From: Alphaproteobacteria bacterium
GTDB taxonomy: Bacteria; Pseudomonadota; Alphaproteobacteria; Micavibrionales; Micavibrionaceae
Assembly: GCA_002401695.1 (NCBI GenBank)
Contig: NVTV01000022.1
Coordinates: forward strand, 1-64,000
Length of the DNA: 64,000 bases
Reading direction: 5' to 3'
Part shown: positions 7,608-17,291 of the stretch, piece after piece
Layout: each line of letters opens with the position of its first letter
Position numbering within the stretch: the first letter of the stretch is position 1
The notes under the pieces: model-generated
Databases searched by the model: none
Told to the model about the DNA's origin: nothing
The model's input: only the letters and a program-made list of their open reading frames with translations
Translations under genes and position numbers: made by a program

Positions 7608-10600
7608 TTGCGGGCCTCATAAAATGGTCAATCGGAAACCGTTTCTTGGTTATACTCTTTGCAATTTTGCTTGCCGTTTGGGGTGGTTACACTCTTAAGA
7701 ATACACCTCTGGACGCAATACCGGATCTATCTGATGTGCAAGTCATCATCAAAACCACTTATCCAGGACAAGCGCCGCAGGTGGTTGAGGATCAGGTCAC
7801 CTATCCGCTGACAACGGCTATGCTCGCTGTACCTGGTGCGGTGACCGTACGCGGGTATTCGTTTTTTAACGACAGTTTTGTCTATATAATTTTTGAGGAC
7901 GGAACCGATCTATATTGGGCGCGTTCGCGTGTTCTTGAATATCTATCGCAAGTCGCGCCCACGCTCCCCCCCGCTGCCCGCTCCGCACTCGGGCCGGACG
8001 CAACTGGCGTTGGCTGGATTTATCAATATGCGCTCATAGACAAAACCGGAAACCACGACCTAGCACAACTACGCTCTATACAGGATTGGTTTTTGAAATA
8101 CGAATTGCAAACCATAGACGGGGTGTCAGAAGTCGCCACTATTGGCGGCATGGTTAAACAATACCAAGTCGTCGTCGATCCTGAAAAGCTCCGCACCTAT
8201 AATATCCCGCTTGAGAAAGTGCGCCTCGAAATACAGCGCGGCAACCAGGAAACCGGCGGGCGGGTTATCGAAATGGCCGAGGCTGAATATATGGTGCGTG
8301 CATCTGGCTATATTAAAGGCATCAAAGATTTAGAGGTCATCCCTCTTGCCGTCACAGAAAAAGGCACACCGATCCTTTTACGCGATGTTGCGCAAATCCG
8401 GCTTGGCCCGGAACTGCGGCGCGGTATTGGCGAGCTGAACGGCGAAGGCGAAGCTGTCGGCGGCGTGATTATCATGCGCTACGGCGAAAACGCCATGCAC
8501 ACAATTGAGCTAGTTAAAGAAAAACTGGAAATATTAAAAGACAGCCTGCCCGAAGGTGTTGAGATCGTAACAACCTATGACCGCTCGGACCTTATCGAGC
8601 GCGCCGTCGATACGCTTCGCGAAAAACTGTTAGAGGAATTTTTAGTCGTTCTCATTGTCTGCGCCTTGTTCCTATTTCATATTCGCAGCGCGCTGGTCAT
8701 TCTTCTCAGCCTTCCTCTTGGCATTTTAGCCGCCTTCATCGTTATGAATATGCAAGGGATAAACGCGAATATTATGTCCCTAGGCGGCATTGCCATCGCC
8801 ATCGGAGCTATGGTGGACGCTGCCATTGTCATGATTGAAAATATGCACAAGCATATTGAGCGAACACCTTTGACAAAAGAGAACCGCTGGGAGATTGTCA
8901 CAAAAGCCGCCACGGAAGTCGGGCCAGCACTATTTTTCTCACTTCTCATCATTACCTTTAGCTTCCTGCCAATATTTGCGCTTGAAGCCCAAGAAGGTCG
9001 ATTGTTCCACCCCCTCGCCTACACCAAATCCTATGCCATGGCGGGCGCCGCATTTATATCGGTAACCCTGGTTCCTGTTCTCATGGGGTATTTCATTCGC
9101 GGCAAAATATTGCCCGAACATAAAAATCCGCTAAACCGGCTGCTGATGGTCGTCTACAAGCCGTTCATTAATCTGGTTTTGAAAGCACCTGTCGCAATGA
9201 TTTTGGTGGCATTTCTAGTCATGGCAAGCGCACTCATCCCGCTCAACCGCATGGGCGGTGAATTTATGCCCGATTTGGATGAAGGCGATTTGCTGTATAT
9301 GCCGAGTGCGTTCCCCGCAATATCCGCTGGTAAAATGTCGCAAATTTTACAGCAAACCAATAAATTAATCATGACCGTACCCGAGGTTGAAACTACCTAC
9401 GCCAAAGCGGGCCGCGCCGAAACGGCGACCGATCCAGCGCCGCTAACTATGGTCGAAACCACTATTCGCCTAAAACCAAAATCTGAATGGCGCGACGGCA
9501 TGACTATGGAAAAACTTAAAAAAGAACTAGACGCCAAGGTGCAAATACCAAGCCTAACCAATGTCTGGATTATGCCGATTAAGAACCGCATAGACATGTT
9601 AGCCACAGGCATCAAAACACCTATCGGTATCAAAGTTGCCGGGCCGGATTTAAACGTCATTGGCGATATTGGGCAGGACATAGAAGCTCTTATCAAAGAT
9701 GTGCCCGGCACTAGCTCGGTTTACGCTGAACGTGTGACGGGCGGGCGCTTTATCGATATTGATATAAAACGCGAAGAGGCCGCTCGTTTTGGTCTGAATG
9801 TCGCAGATGTGCAAGCCTTTGTGCAAACTGCCATAGGCGGTATGACCGTGGCGCAAAGTGTTGAGGGTCTAGAGCGCTACCCTATCAATGTGCGATATCC
9901 GCGCGAATATAGAGACTCGCTTGAACGCTTGCGCAACCTACCCGTTGTCACAAAGACAGGTGCGCAAATTCCGCTGTCCAGACTTGTTGATATTTCCATA
10001 ACCGGCGGCCCCGGCGTTATTCGCAGTGAAAACGCGCGGCTCAACGGCTGGATCTATGTGGACATTTCAGGCGTTGATATTAGCACCTATGTGAAAGACG
10101 CAAAAAAAGCTGTGCAGCAATTAGATTTGCCCGCAGGCTATTCTCTATCTTGGTCAGGGCAATACGAATATATGGAACGCGCCAAGCAGCGGCTCAGCGT
10201 TGTTGTGCCGCTGACGCTAGTTATAATACTGCTGCTATTGTTTTTAAATTTCAGGCGCATTACTCCCGTTCTCATCATCATGGGAACCCTTCCGCTTGCC
10301 CTTGTCGGCGGGCTCTGGTTTCTTGATATACTCGACTATAATATGTCGGTGGCCGTCGGTGTTGGCTTTATTGCACTCGCGGGCGTTTCCGTAGAAATCG
10401 GCGTTTTGATGATCGTCTATTTGGAGCAAGCCCTAGATAACCAGATAGCGTTAGCGCAAGCAGAAGAGCGCGAAATGACGAGAGCTGACCTACGCGCGTC
10501 CGTGATCGACGGCGCGCTCATGCGGGTAAGGCCAATCATGATGACAGTCGCCGTCGTCATTGCGGGTCTATTGCCGATTATGCTCGGTTCAGGCACAGGC

Positions 10601-10756
10601 TCCGAAGTTATGCGCCGCATCGCCGCCCCCATGGTCGGCGGTATGACCAGCGCAACCATACTAACCTTGCTCGTCATTCCAGCAGCATTCCTGATATGGA
10701 AGACATTAGAATTGAAATTGCCAAGAGAAAAACTTGTTGAAAACGTCGAAAATTAG
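7604..10756 (+). CDS. cusA: CusA-type RND Cu(I)/Ag(I) efflux pump
   Basis: This 1050-residue inner-membrane RND transporter uses the proton gradient to expel Cu(I) and Ag(I) from the periplasm and cytoplasm. The three pore methionines of CusA are in matching contexts: LLYMPSAFP, DPAPLTMVETT and NRIDMLATGIK. Twelve membrane segments are arranged in the usual two sets with large periplasmic loops, and the fourth has the acidic relay (GAMVDAAIVMIENMH). The length fits the family. It is the last gene of cusCBA and is followed by a weak GTGAGCT/AGCTCAC dyad. The assignment to monovalent-metal export is strong. Confidence 0.95.
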   Translation: MIAGLIKWSIGNRFLVILFAILLAVWGGYTLKNTPLDAIPDLSDVQVIIKTTYPGQAPQVVEDQVTYPLTTAMLAVPGAVTVRGYSFFNDSFVYIIFEDGTDLYWARSRVLEYLSQVAPTLPPAARSALGPDATGVGWIYQYALIDKTGNHDLAQLRSIQDWFLKYELQTIDGVSEVATIGGMVKQYQVVVDPEKLRTYNIPLEKVRLEIQRGNQETGGRVIEMAEAEYMVRASGYIKGIKDLEVIPLAVTEKGTPILLRDVAQIRLGPELRRGIGELNGEGEAVGGVIIMRYGENAMHTIELVKEKLEILKDSLPEGVEIVTTYDRSDLIERAVDTLREKLLEEFLVVLIVCALFLFHIRSALVILLSLPLGILAAFIVMNMQGINANIMSLGGIAIAIGAMVDAAIVMIENMHKHIERTPLTKENRWEIVTKAATEVGPALFFSLLIITFSFLPIFALEAQEGRLFHPLAYTKSYAMAGAAFISVTLVPVLMGYFIRGKILPEHKNPLNRLLMVVYKPFINLVLKAPVAMILVAFLVMASALIPLNRMGGEFMPDLDEGDLLYMPSAFPAISAGKMSQILQQTNKLIMTVPEVETTYAKAGRAETATDPAPLTMVETTIRLKPKSEWRDGMTMEKLKKELDAKVQIPSLTNVWIMPIKNRIDMLATGIKTPIGIKVAGPDLNVIGDIGQDIEALIKDVPGTSSVYAERVTGGRFIDIDIKREEAARFGLNVADVQAFVQTAIGGMTVAQSVEGLERYPINVRYPREYRDSLERLRNLPVVTKTGAQIPLSRLVDISITGGPGVIRSENARLNGWIYVDISGVDISTYVKDAKKAVQQLDLPAGYSLSWSGQYEYMERAKQRLSVVVPLTLVIILLLLFLNFRRITPVLIIMGTLPLALVGGLWFLDILDYNMSVAVGVGFIALAGVSVEIGVLMIVYLEQALDNQIALAQAEEREMTRADLRASVIDGALMRVRPIMMTVAVVIAGLLPIMLGSGTGSEVMRRIAAPMVGGMTSATILTLLVIPAAFLIWKTLELKLPREKLVENVEN

Positions 10757-10812
10757 AGTGAGCTAAAATAATACAACTAAGCTCACGGCGCGGGATGGGG
10801 GAGAGTTTTGTT

Positions 10813-10970
10813 TCAGGGGTATAGAAAAGTTTCGCTCCCGATTAGGAGGCTAATATTCCCGCTGCGCCTGATGGCTTCATAATCGCTATCCGTATATGCT
10901 TGGTTCAAGTAACCTGTAAAATCAGCAATCCTCTCACGCCATTCCCAGGTTAACTTGTATAAATTAAAAT
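10813..10970 (-). pseudogene. Possible remnant of an unidentified coding frame
   Basis: On the minus strand an open frame without a start codon runs from inside the pirin 3' end through the intergenic DNA to a TGA at 10813-10815. It reads ATDFNLYKLTWEWRERIADF and continues in a protein-like way to NISLLIGSETFLYP. Its composition (Trp, Tyr, Asp, Glu, few low-complexity runs) looks like a true C-terminus, but I recognise no family. It may be the tail of a gene whose 5' part was replaced when the pirin block was inserted, or a chance frame. Confidence 0.3.
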
Positions 10971-11633
10971 CAGTTGCCCGGCGTCTTCGGCTTTGAAGTC
11001 CATAGAGCTGGCACGAATCAAAGTACGCGGCGCAACGGTTTTGCCGTTAATGGTGCCACTGCCCTTGCTGAGATAAGCCATAAAATCGCCCGTGTGAGCA
11101 ATGGATTGCTCAGGAATTGTGTTAACCACATCAATGTGGGTTTTGCTATAAAAACGTTCGTCTTGGTCTTTAGATCCGCCGTAAACATGAACGAGTTCAC
11201 CCGATTTTGGGTTATAGACCTTGTATCCAGCTGGCTCACCAGGCTCACCAGGCTCATCAGGGGTGACCCAAATTTGGATCATGTGGTTTTTTGTATCATC
11301 GGGGTTGATTTCATTATGCTCGAAACCCTCACCACCAGCCCGTTGAACTTGGACCATGCCAGCAGCCAAGCCTTGCCCGTGCTCCAAAGAGCCCGCATGA
11401 GAGATATTTCCGTCTACCATGATAGAGATCACGTCAATTTCTCGGTGTGGGTGCAGGCCAGTTTCACCGTTTGGGACGAAGTTCGCATCCGCTAGATATA
11501 CGAAATTACCAATGCCGTCTTGAAATGCAGTGTTTTTATTGTTGCCAAATAGACGACGATCTACGACAAACCGTTTCTCCCGCAAGCCAGCAAAACCGCC
11601 TTGTGGTAATTCGTCAAATGTCAAAATATCCAT
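10950..11633 (-). CDS. Pirin-family cupin protein
   Basis: This 227-residue bicupin has the pirin signature GLHPHREIDVISIMVDG at about residues 58-74 and the second metal-ligand segment near GEGFEHNEINP. These supply the His, His, His, Glu set that holds a single iron or other divalent ion. Members act as quercetin dioxygenases or redox-linked regulators; the role here is unknown. There is no signal peptide, so it is cytoplasmic. It is downstream of, and co-directional with, copA-copB and the cytochrome gene, so it may respond to copper or oxidative stress. Confidence 0.88.
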   Translation of the reverse strand: MDILTFDELPQGGFAGLREKRFVVDRRLFGNNKNTAFQDGIGNFVYLADANFVPNGETGLHPHREIDVISIMVDGNISHAGSLEHGQGLAAGMVQVQRAGGEGFEHNEINPDDTKNHMIQIWVTPDEPGEPGEPAGYKVYNPKSGELVHVYGGSKDQDERFYSKTHIDVVNTIPEQSIAHTGDFMAYLSKGSGTINGKTVAPRTLIRASSMDFKAEDAGQLILIYTS

Positions 11634-11799
11634 TTTTTCTTCATATCCTTAAAGCTCTTAAAATCTTATGATACCAATATGATTATTGAACTTAGCGAAA
11701 TCAATAAGAGATACAGAAAACACAAACTCGTTACTATCACCGAAATTTACCGGTATTATAATGGCAACAATGAGTTTAAAAAACCTCAATGAAAGTATA

Positions 11800-12210
11800 C
11801 TATTGAATTCCGTTAGCGCGCTGCACAGTGCGTATATAGACTATGATTGCGCTCATATCTGCTTGTTGCACACCGACTGGCTGCATATCACCAAATGGCC
11901 AGTGGTGCTGACGAACGCCAAATTGATTGGCGCGGTAAAAAGTTACATCCCCGTGGTGGCCGGTTTCATAGATTATATGGATGAGGGGCGGCGCGACACC
12001 TTTTTGCCCTGCCGCATTTACGCCGTGGCATGAACTGCAGTTGGCATTGAATAATCGCTCGCCCTGAATTGCCTCACCTGACAGTGTAGGTACTTTTACT
12101 GTAACCAAGGGCTTCCCGCTTGTCGGCTTTTCCACGTTAGATGAAGACCACCAAAATACGGCGGAAACACCAGCTACGATGATCAATATGAGGATATTGC
12201 GATTTTTCAT
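11800..12210 (-). CDS. Membrane-anchored c-type cytochrome
   Basis: This 136-residue protein has an N-terminal membrane anchor (residues 5-21, no clear cleavage site), one haem-attachment motif CSSCH at about residues 59-63 and a distal Met in GDMQPVGV. It is a mono-haem class I cytochrome facing the periplasm. It follows copB by 71 bp on the same strand. Cytochromes of this kind are common next to CopA multicopper oxidases and may accept or donate electrons during Cu(I) oxidation, but that link is inference. Confidence 0.88.
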   Translation of the reverse strand: MKNRNILILIIVAGVSAVFWWSSSNVEKPTSGKPLVTVKVPTLSGEAIQGERLFNANCSSCHGVNAAGQKGVAPPLIHIIYETGHHGDVTFYRANQFGVRQHHWPFGDMQPVGVQQADMSAIIVYIRTVQRANGIQ

Positions 12211-12281
12211 TTATATTTTTCCTCACACATTTTCAATTTCTGCATTTAATAGTCTCAAAGTTGACCATGTATTGGGGCGGA

Positions 12282-13106
12282 TTAATACCAAGTTCTTAGC
12301 CCTATCAAGAGCGCGATTTTATCCGGATCACCACCATTGGCGCGAACTAAGCCCGCCGTTTCCCCTAAGTTTTTCTGCCATTCGACCCCGATATAAGGTG
12401 CCACTTCACGTTTAAACTCGTACCGAAGCCGCAGACCCAAATCAAAGTTGGTGATCCCTGCTCTGATATTTAGCTCGTTAATATCTTGAGCTGAAAACTC
12501 CAACTCGGCGCGGGGTTGCAAAAACAGACGCTGGCTTAATATGAAATCATATTCCGTTTCGATGCGTGATGTGACATCCCCCTTTGTACTTAAAAATGCG
12601 GCGATATCTACCTCAAACCAATAAGGGGCAAGGCCTTGAACGCCCAATACGGCATGGGTTCGCCCTTTTGGCTCTATATCATAGCGTATGCCAGCTTGGA
12701 CGTCCCAGAATGCCGATATGGGTTTTGACCACAGGGCCTGAACCTCAGCGTCTTCTAGACTGCCGTCCGAGAGATTATAATCGCCCTCAGTTTTGATCCA
12801 TATCTTGTTTTCATCTGTGCCGTACCAACCTTGTGCATCCCAGACAAATGTATCTTCACCGTTAGTAAACTGGGTTTCGAGCCTGTCTCCCATTATGAAG
12901 TAATTGCTGCCTCCCCCAGCTGCTTTTTGAACAGCTTTTCGGGCTGCAGCCATTTCTGCCTTACCGTAATATTTATCAGCCATCGACCAAGGCTTTTCGA
13001 CTTTTGCACTATCATCCTTAGTACTACTGTCATCTGCATAGGCTAAATCCGCAAGACTCAGTGCACCAAAGCTGGAAAACAGCATTGTCAATTTTACAAT
13101 ATTCAT
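12282..13106 (-). CDS. copB: CopB outer-membrane copper-resistance protein
   Basis: This 274-residue protein has a signal peptide (cleaved after LADLAYA) and an outer-membrane beta-barrel of the CopB family (PF05275), with alternating strands such as WSKPISAFWDVQAGIRYDIE and a terminal aromatic residue (LRTWY). CopB acts with CopA in periplasmic copper sequestration or export. Compared with Pseudomonas CopB, the Met/His-rich N-terminal region is almost absent; that load seems to be carried by CopA instead. It begins 3 bp after the copA stop, so the two are co-translated. Confidence 0.9.
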   Translation of the reverse strand: MNIVKLTMLFSSFGALSLADLAYADDSSTKDDSAKVEKPWSMADKYYGKAEMAAARKAVQKAAGGGSNYFIMGDRLETQFTNGEDTFVWDAQGWYGTDENKIWIKTEGDYNLSDGSLEDAEVQALWSKPISAFWDVQAGIRYDIEPKGRTHAVLGVQGLAPYWFEVDIAAFLSTKGDVTSRIETEYDFILSQRLFLQPRAELEFSAQDINELNIRAGITNFDLGLRLRYEFKREVAPYIGVEWQKNLGETAGLVRANGGDPDKIALLIGLRTWY

Positions 13107-13109
13107 GGC

Positions 13110-14990
13110 CTACTCCTCCATCTTCATTTTGCTGTGGTCCATAGTTGAATGGTCCATGGTCGAGTGATCCATTTTCATTTTGCCGGGTTTTTTCGGCAAG
13201 AGCGACACTACCTGCATCATCCCTGCATGCATATGGAAGAACAAATGACAATGGAAAGCCCAATCGCCTACATGTTCGGCATTGACGTCAAAAGACAATT
13301 TTTCGCCCGGCTTGACAATAATTGTGTGTTTGCGTGGTTTGTGGGTTTTGCTACCATTGACGAGGTCAAAAAACATACCGTGTAAGTGGATTGGGTGAGG
13401 CATCATTGTATCGTTAATCAAGGTCATTCTGACACGTTCGCCTTCGTAGAATTTGATGGATTCCTTGACATGGGCAAATTTCACGCCGTCAAATGACCAC
13501 ATATACCGTTCCATGTTCGATGTTAGGTGTAATTCGATTTCCCGTCCTGGCGCCCGTGTATCTGTATTGGGCTCAAGTGAACGTAGGTCTGCATATGTTA
13601 AAGTACGGTGGGGGACATTTTCCAGCCCGATACCCGGTTCGTGCAGACGGCTGACGGGCGCGGCGGCAATATTAACCACGCCGGGGCCGCGTTTGAGGCC
13701 GGCTTTTTTAATGGTCTTCATGGGTGCGTCCATATTCATGGTGCCCATACTCATGGAACTATGATCCATTGTAGAATGATCCATGCCTTCCATGTCCATG
13801 TCCATGTCCATGTCCATGCCCCCATCCATATCCATGCTACTATGGTCCATGCCCTCCATATTCATGGAACTATGATCCATGCCCATATCTTTCATGGTTA
13901 AAAGTGGTTTTTCCCGCAAGGATGGGATAGTGGCTTGCATGCCCGCTTGCGGGCCAAATGTAGCAACGACCTGCCCGGAACGATCAATGGATTCAGCAAC
14001 AAATGCATAGGGTTTTGCTTCTTTGGGTTCAATAATAACATCATAGGTTTCTGCTACACCAATTTGAAATTCATCAATTTCATGAGGCCGGACATTCAGA
14101 CCATCTGCGGCAACAATCGTCATCGGCAGCCCGGGTATGCGGATGTTGAAAAAACTCATGGAGGCAGCGTTGATAATGCGTAAACGCACCCGTTCACCGG
14201 GCTTAAAAATACCGTTCCAGTTGTCTTGTGTGCCGCGCCCATTAATCAAATAAGTATAGGTCTCGCCGGTTACATCGGAGATGTCGCTTGGCGACATCCG
14301 CATCCGGCCCCACTGGGTGCGTTGTTTAAACGTTTTGCTGAAACCGGCGTCCTTGGCATCCTTGAAAAAATCGGGGACGGTACGTTTTTGAAAATTAAAA
14401 CTATCACTCATTTTTTTCAGTTTTGAAAAAATTCGGTACGGGCTGACAAAAGACCAGTCCGATAACACCAGCACATATTCCCGGTCATATTGTACAGGGT
14501 CAGCGTCTTTGGGATCTATAATTATAGGGCCGTATTGACCAAGAGGCTCTTGGAGGCCGGAATGTGAATGATACCAATAAGTGCCGTTTTGCGGGACGGA
14601 ATATTTGTACTGGAAGGTTTCGCCAGGCTTAATCCCGGGGAATGTTATACCCGGAACACCGTCCATTTGAAACGGAACCAGCAAGCCGTGCCAATGAATG
14701 GAACTGTCTTCGTTCAAGGTGTTTTTGACGTTTAAGGTAATTTCCTCACCTTCTTTAAACCGTATGAGTGGGGAGGGAATGCTACCATTTACGCCAATGG
14801 CATTACCGACACGTCCATTAATACGAACAGGGAATTCACCAATTTCCAAATCAAATTTTGTGCCGTACAATGCCGGGATACCCAAATTGCCCTGTGCCGA
14901 AGTTCTGGCCCATGCCGGTATTAGAGAAGAAACACCAAAAGCAGCACCGCCCCCGGCTGCGGCTTGTAATAATCGTCTTCTGTTCAGCAT
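13110..14990 (-). CDS. copA: CopA-type periplasmic multicopper oxidase
   Basis: This 626-residue multicopper oxidase detoxifies Cu(I) in the periplasm by oxidation and by binding extra copper. A twin-arginine signal (NRRRLLQAAAGGG, cleavage near PAWA) exports it folded. The copper-ligand motifs are intact: HWHGLL, HSHSGLQ, HPIHLHG and HCHLFFHMHAGMMQ. Between the second and third cupredoxin domains lies a Met/His block (about residues 370-425) built of MDHSSM and MDMDMD units, and a second one ends the protein. It heads the minus-strand operon copA-copB-cytochrome-pirin. Confidence 0.95.
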   Translation of the reverse strand: MLNRRRLLQAAAGGGAAFGVSSLIPAWARTSAQGNLGIPALYGTKFDLEIGEFPVRINGRVGNAIGVNGSIPSPLIRFKEGEEITLNVKNTLNEDSSIHWHGLLVPFQMDGVPGITFPGIKPGETFQYKYSVPQNGTYWYHSHSGLQEPLGQYGPIIIDPKDADPVQYDREYVLVLSDWSFVSPYRIFSKLKKMSDSFNFQKRTVPDFFKDAKDAGFSKTFKQRTQWGRMRMSPSDISDVTGETYTYLINGRGTQDNWNGIFKPGERVRLRIINAASMSFFNIRIPGLPMTIVAADGLNVRPHEIDEFQIGVAETYDVIIEPKEAKPYAFVAESIDRSGQVVATFGPQAGMQATIPSLREKPLLTMKDMGMDHSSMNMEGMDHSSMDMDGGMDMDMDMDMEGMDHSTMDHSSMSMGTMNMDAPMKTIKKAGLKRGPGVVNIAAAPVSRLHEPGIGLENVPHRTLTYADLRSLEPNTDTRAPGREIELHLTSNMERYMWSFDGVKFAHVKESIKFYEGERVRMTLINDTMMPHPIHLHGMFFDLVNGSKTHKPRKHTIIVKPGEKLSFDVNAEHVGDWAFHCHLFFHMHAGMMQVVSLLPKKPGKMKMDHSTMDHSTMDHSKMKMEE

Positions 14991-15051
14991 AAAATCTCCA
15001 TCTATAAATTTAGAAAATCAATTGTCCGGTTAAATCAGGCGGCGCACAATC

Positions 15052-15068
15052 TAATACGCTTAATACGC
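15052..15068. promoter_or_regulatory. Tandem TAATACGC repeat in the copA-arsR intergenic region
   Basis: The 300-bp region 14991-15290 lies between the divergent copA and arsR genes and must hold both promoters. It contains two head-to-tail copies of TAATACGC (15052-15059 and 15061-15068), inside a wider GGCGC/GCGCC dyad (15041-15069). Direct repeats of this type suit a response-regulator operator for the cop genes, but no such regulator is in the window. I could not place clear -35/-10 boxes. A weak 61-codon frame here is rejected. Confidence 0.4.
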
Positions 15069-15290
15069 GCCTCTTCTCAACATCCCTTATCTATTTTGAA
15101 CAGCTTACACCAAGCCGTCTGATTATAGTACAATTGCCAATGCGGCCAGATAATCCACCGCGCCAGACCCAAGTATGGGTGCATAAGCATAACATCTAAG
15201 CTATCGGGGAGTGGAACAAATTCAATGTTAACGTATACATCCAATAAAATTAAACTCGCCACGGGACTGATTTTCTGCTAACTGCCACGC

Positions 15291-15638
15291 ATGACAGACC
15301 CACAAAAAACTCCAAAAAAAACTATCGAGCAGCTCTCCGCCTTGGCGCAAGATACGCGCTTTGCGGTATTTCAAGCTTTGATGCGCGCTGGACAAGATGG
15401 GTTATCAGCGGGGGCGATCGCCAAAGCGCTAAATGTTGCGCCAAATGCGCTTTCAAACCATCTTGCGATACTCACCCGCGCCGACCTTACAAGCGTCACC
15501 CGCCAAGGCCGCAACATGATTTACATGGCGCGCATTGAGGGGGTCAAAGACTTGCTTGGTGCCCTTGTTGATGATTGCTGCAATGGCCACCCTGAAATGT
15601 GTGTGTCTATTTCAGGGCTACCAGATATAGCTTGTTAA
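15291..15638 (+). CDS. arsR: ArsR-family transcriptional repressor
   Basis: This 115-residue winged-helix protein resembles ArsR/SmtB repressors, with a recognition helix near ALNVAPNALSNHLAILTRADL at about residues 46-66. The classic CVCDL box on helix 3 is missing; instead Cys residues cluster at the C-terminus (DDCCNGHPEMCVS, residues about 95-107), the arrangement of ArsR proteins that sense As(III) through C-terminal cysteines. It should repress the arsR-acr3-arsC unit until As(III) binds. The acr3 gene starts 79 bp downstream. Family is certain; arsenic specificity comes from its neighbours. Confidence 0.9.
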   Translation: MTDPQKTPKKTIEQLSALAQDTRFAVFQALMRAGQDGLSAGAIAKALNVAPNALSNHLAILTRADLTSVTRQGRNMIYMARIEGVKDLLGALVDDCCNGHPEMCVSISGLPDIAC

Positions 15639-15717
15639 AAATATACTATAATATTTCACCGACTATTGAACTATAAAAATACCTATGTTAGAGACCCTCA
15701 TAAAGAGGAGCATCACT

Positions 15718-16740
15718 ATGGGTGTATTTGAACGGTTTTTATCAATTTGGGTCGGACTTGCGATTGTCGCTGGTATTGTGCTAGGGCAGACTTTTCCACA
15801 TGCATTTGAGGCTTTAGCGGCTCTCGAATTTGCCCATGTCAACCTGCCCGTGGCAGTCTTAATATGGGCCATGGTTTGGCCGATGATGATTGGTGTAGAC
15901 TTCGCCAGCCTAAAACGTGTGAAAGAAAAACCAAAAGGGCTAATCATTACCCTCGTCGTCAACTGGTTGATCAAACCTTTCACGATGGCCGCTTTGGGCG
16001 TGTTGTTTTTTAAATATATATTTGCAGGGTTTATCCCACCAGAAGACGCGCAAGGCTACCTTGCTGGGTTGATATTACTGGGTGCCGCCCCGTGTACAGC
16101 TATGGTGTTCGTCTGGTCGCAAATGACCAAGGGTGACCCGAATTACACCTTGGCACAAGTCAGCATAAATGACGCGATCATGGTCTTTGCCTTTGCCCCT
16201 ATAGTCGCCTTTCTGTTGGGTGTTACTGACATTGCTGTGCCGTGGGCAACTTTGATCCTGTCTGTTGGCCTGTATGTCGTTATTCCGCTGTTGGCAGGTT
16301 TAATCACCAGGTCCTTACTGTCACGAAAAGGCGGCGTACAGGCCGTTGACAATTTTATTGCCAAGGTCAAACCTTTTTCAGTTATTGGCCTGTTGGCTAC
16401 AGTCGTCCTATTGTTTGGATTTCAAGGCCAAGTTATTCTGAAACAACCCTTGATCATTGTGCTGATTGCTGTGCCTATTCTTATCCAATCATATTTGATT
16501 TTCGCCCTTTCATATGGCGCTGCATGGGCTTGGAAAGTCCCCCATAACATCGCCGCCCCGTGCGCGATGATTGGCACCTCTAATTTTTTCGAGCTGGCCG
16601 TCGCCGTGGCCATCAGCCTTTACGGTTTGTCATCCGGTGCCGCCTTGGCAACAGTTGTCGGGGTCTTAGTTGAAGTTCCCGTCATGCTGTCACTTGTCGC
16701 TTTCGCAAACAAGACCCGTAAGGCGTTCCCACAAGCTTAA
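15718..16740 (+). CDS. acr3: Acr3-family arsenite efflux permease
   Basis: This 340-residue, ten-helix inner-membrane carrier expels arsenite using the proton gradient. The family core with its essential Cys is present ([19 protein letters not shown]). I chose the ATG at 15718, preceded by AAGAGGAG, over an in-frame ATG at 15685 that has no ribosome site and would add 11 hydrophilic residues. It lies between the repressor gene and arsC, 10 bp before the latter, as in standard ars operons. Confidence 0.93.
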   Translation: MGVFERFLSIWVGLAIVAGIVLGQTFPHAFEALAALEFAHVNLPVAVLIWAMVWPMMIGVDFASLKRVKEKPKGLIITLVVNWLIKPFTMAALGVLFFKYIFAGFIPPEDAQGYLAGLILLGAAPCTAMVFVWSQMTKGDPNYTLAQVSINDAIMVFAFAPIVAFLLGVTDIAVPWATLILSVGLYVVIPLLAGLITRSLLSRKGGVQAVDNFIAKVKPFSVIGLLATVVLLFGFQGQVILKQPLIIVLIAVPILIQSYLIFALSYGAAWAWKVPHNIAAPCAMIGTSNFFELAVAVAISLYGLSSGAALATVVGVLVEVPVMLSLVAFANKTRKAFPQA

Positions 16741-16750
16741 AAGTTTCCTT

Positions 16751-17191
16751 ATGCGTATTTTATTTCTCTGTGTTGCCAATTCCGCCCGCAGCCAAATAGC
16801 TGAAGGCTTGGCCCGTAAACGGTTTGGCAGCCGCGCTAAAGTTACCAGTGCCGGGTCAAAGCCCTCACAAATAAATCCCTACGCCGTAAAGGCCATGGCG
16901 GAAATTGGCATAGATATTAGCGACCAAACGTCCAAATCTTTCGATAATATGCAAGCAGCTGACTTTGACATTGTCATAACATTATGCGCGGAAGAATTTT
17001 GCCCTTGGTTACCTGGAGACATCCAACGCCTGCATTGGCCGATTGATGATCCTGCGAGCGATGACCTTAAACTGACCCCGCAAGAAATGCGCGGGCGGTT
17101 CCGCGAAGCGCGGGACGAAATCGATACACGCCTCGTGGCCCTTGAGGGCATCATAGATGTGCATTGTGGTATTAAAATTACCGAAGGATAA
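16751..17191 (+). CDS. arsC: Arsenate reductase, low-molecular-weight phosphatase type
   Basis: This 146-residue enzyme reduces arsenate to arsenite for export by Acr3. The N-terminal catalytic loop is CVANSARS (nucleophile Cys7, Arg13), and the second and third redox cysteines lie in [14 protein letters not shown]. The HWPIDDPA segment carries the general-acid Asp. This is the thioredoxin-coupled, Staphylococcus-type family. The chosen start follows acr3 by 10 bp; a longer in-frame start at 16670 would overlap acr3 and add unrelated sequence. Confidence 0.92.
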   Translation: MRILFLCVANSARSQIAEGLARKRFGSRAKVTSAGSKPSQINPYAVKAMAEIGIDISDQTSKSFDNMQAADFDIVITLCAEEFCPWLPGDIQRLHWPIDDPASDDLKLTPQEMRGRFREARDEIDTRLVALEGIIDVHCGIKITEG

Positions 17192-17240
17192 TATGGCTGA
17201 AGCGAAAAAATAGAGCGTTCAAAAATTATGCATATTTCTC

Positions 17241-17272
17241 TTGACTCTAGACTATAGTCCATAGGCTATAGT
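17241..17272 (+). promoter_or_regulatory. MerR-type promoter/operator of the mer-like operon
   Basis: TTGACT (17241-17246) and TATAGT (17267-17272) are spaced by 20 bp, the over-long spacing typical of MerR-regulated promoters. The dyad ACTATAG (17251-17257) / CTATAGT (17266-17272) lies over the spacer and -10 box. It is 19 bp upstream of the regulator gene it would drive, so the regulator probably controls itself and the three genes after it. Confidence 0.85.
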
Positions 17273-17291
17273 TAGTGATATGGAGTAGTAT

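Noticed and set aside
10758-10786. Terminator after cusA
   Set aside because: GTGAGCT/AGCTCAC pair with a 15-nt loop and no T-run; too weak to list as a feature.
13728-13890. Short-repeat array resembling a CRISPR or satellite
   Set aside because: The repeats are the in-frame Met/Asp/His codons of the multicopper oxidase, with no spacers. No CRISPR array was found anywhere in the window.
15077-15262. 61-codon minus-strand frame in the copA-arsR gap
   Set aside because: It starts at GTG without a ribosome site and matches no family I know. It has a Trp/Tyr-rich look that could be a gene remnant, but support is too weak.
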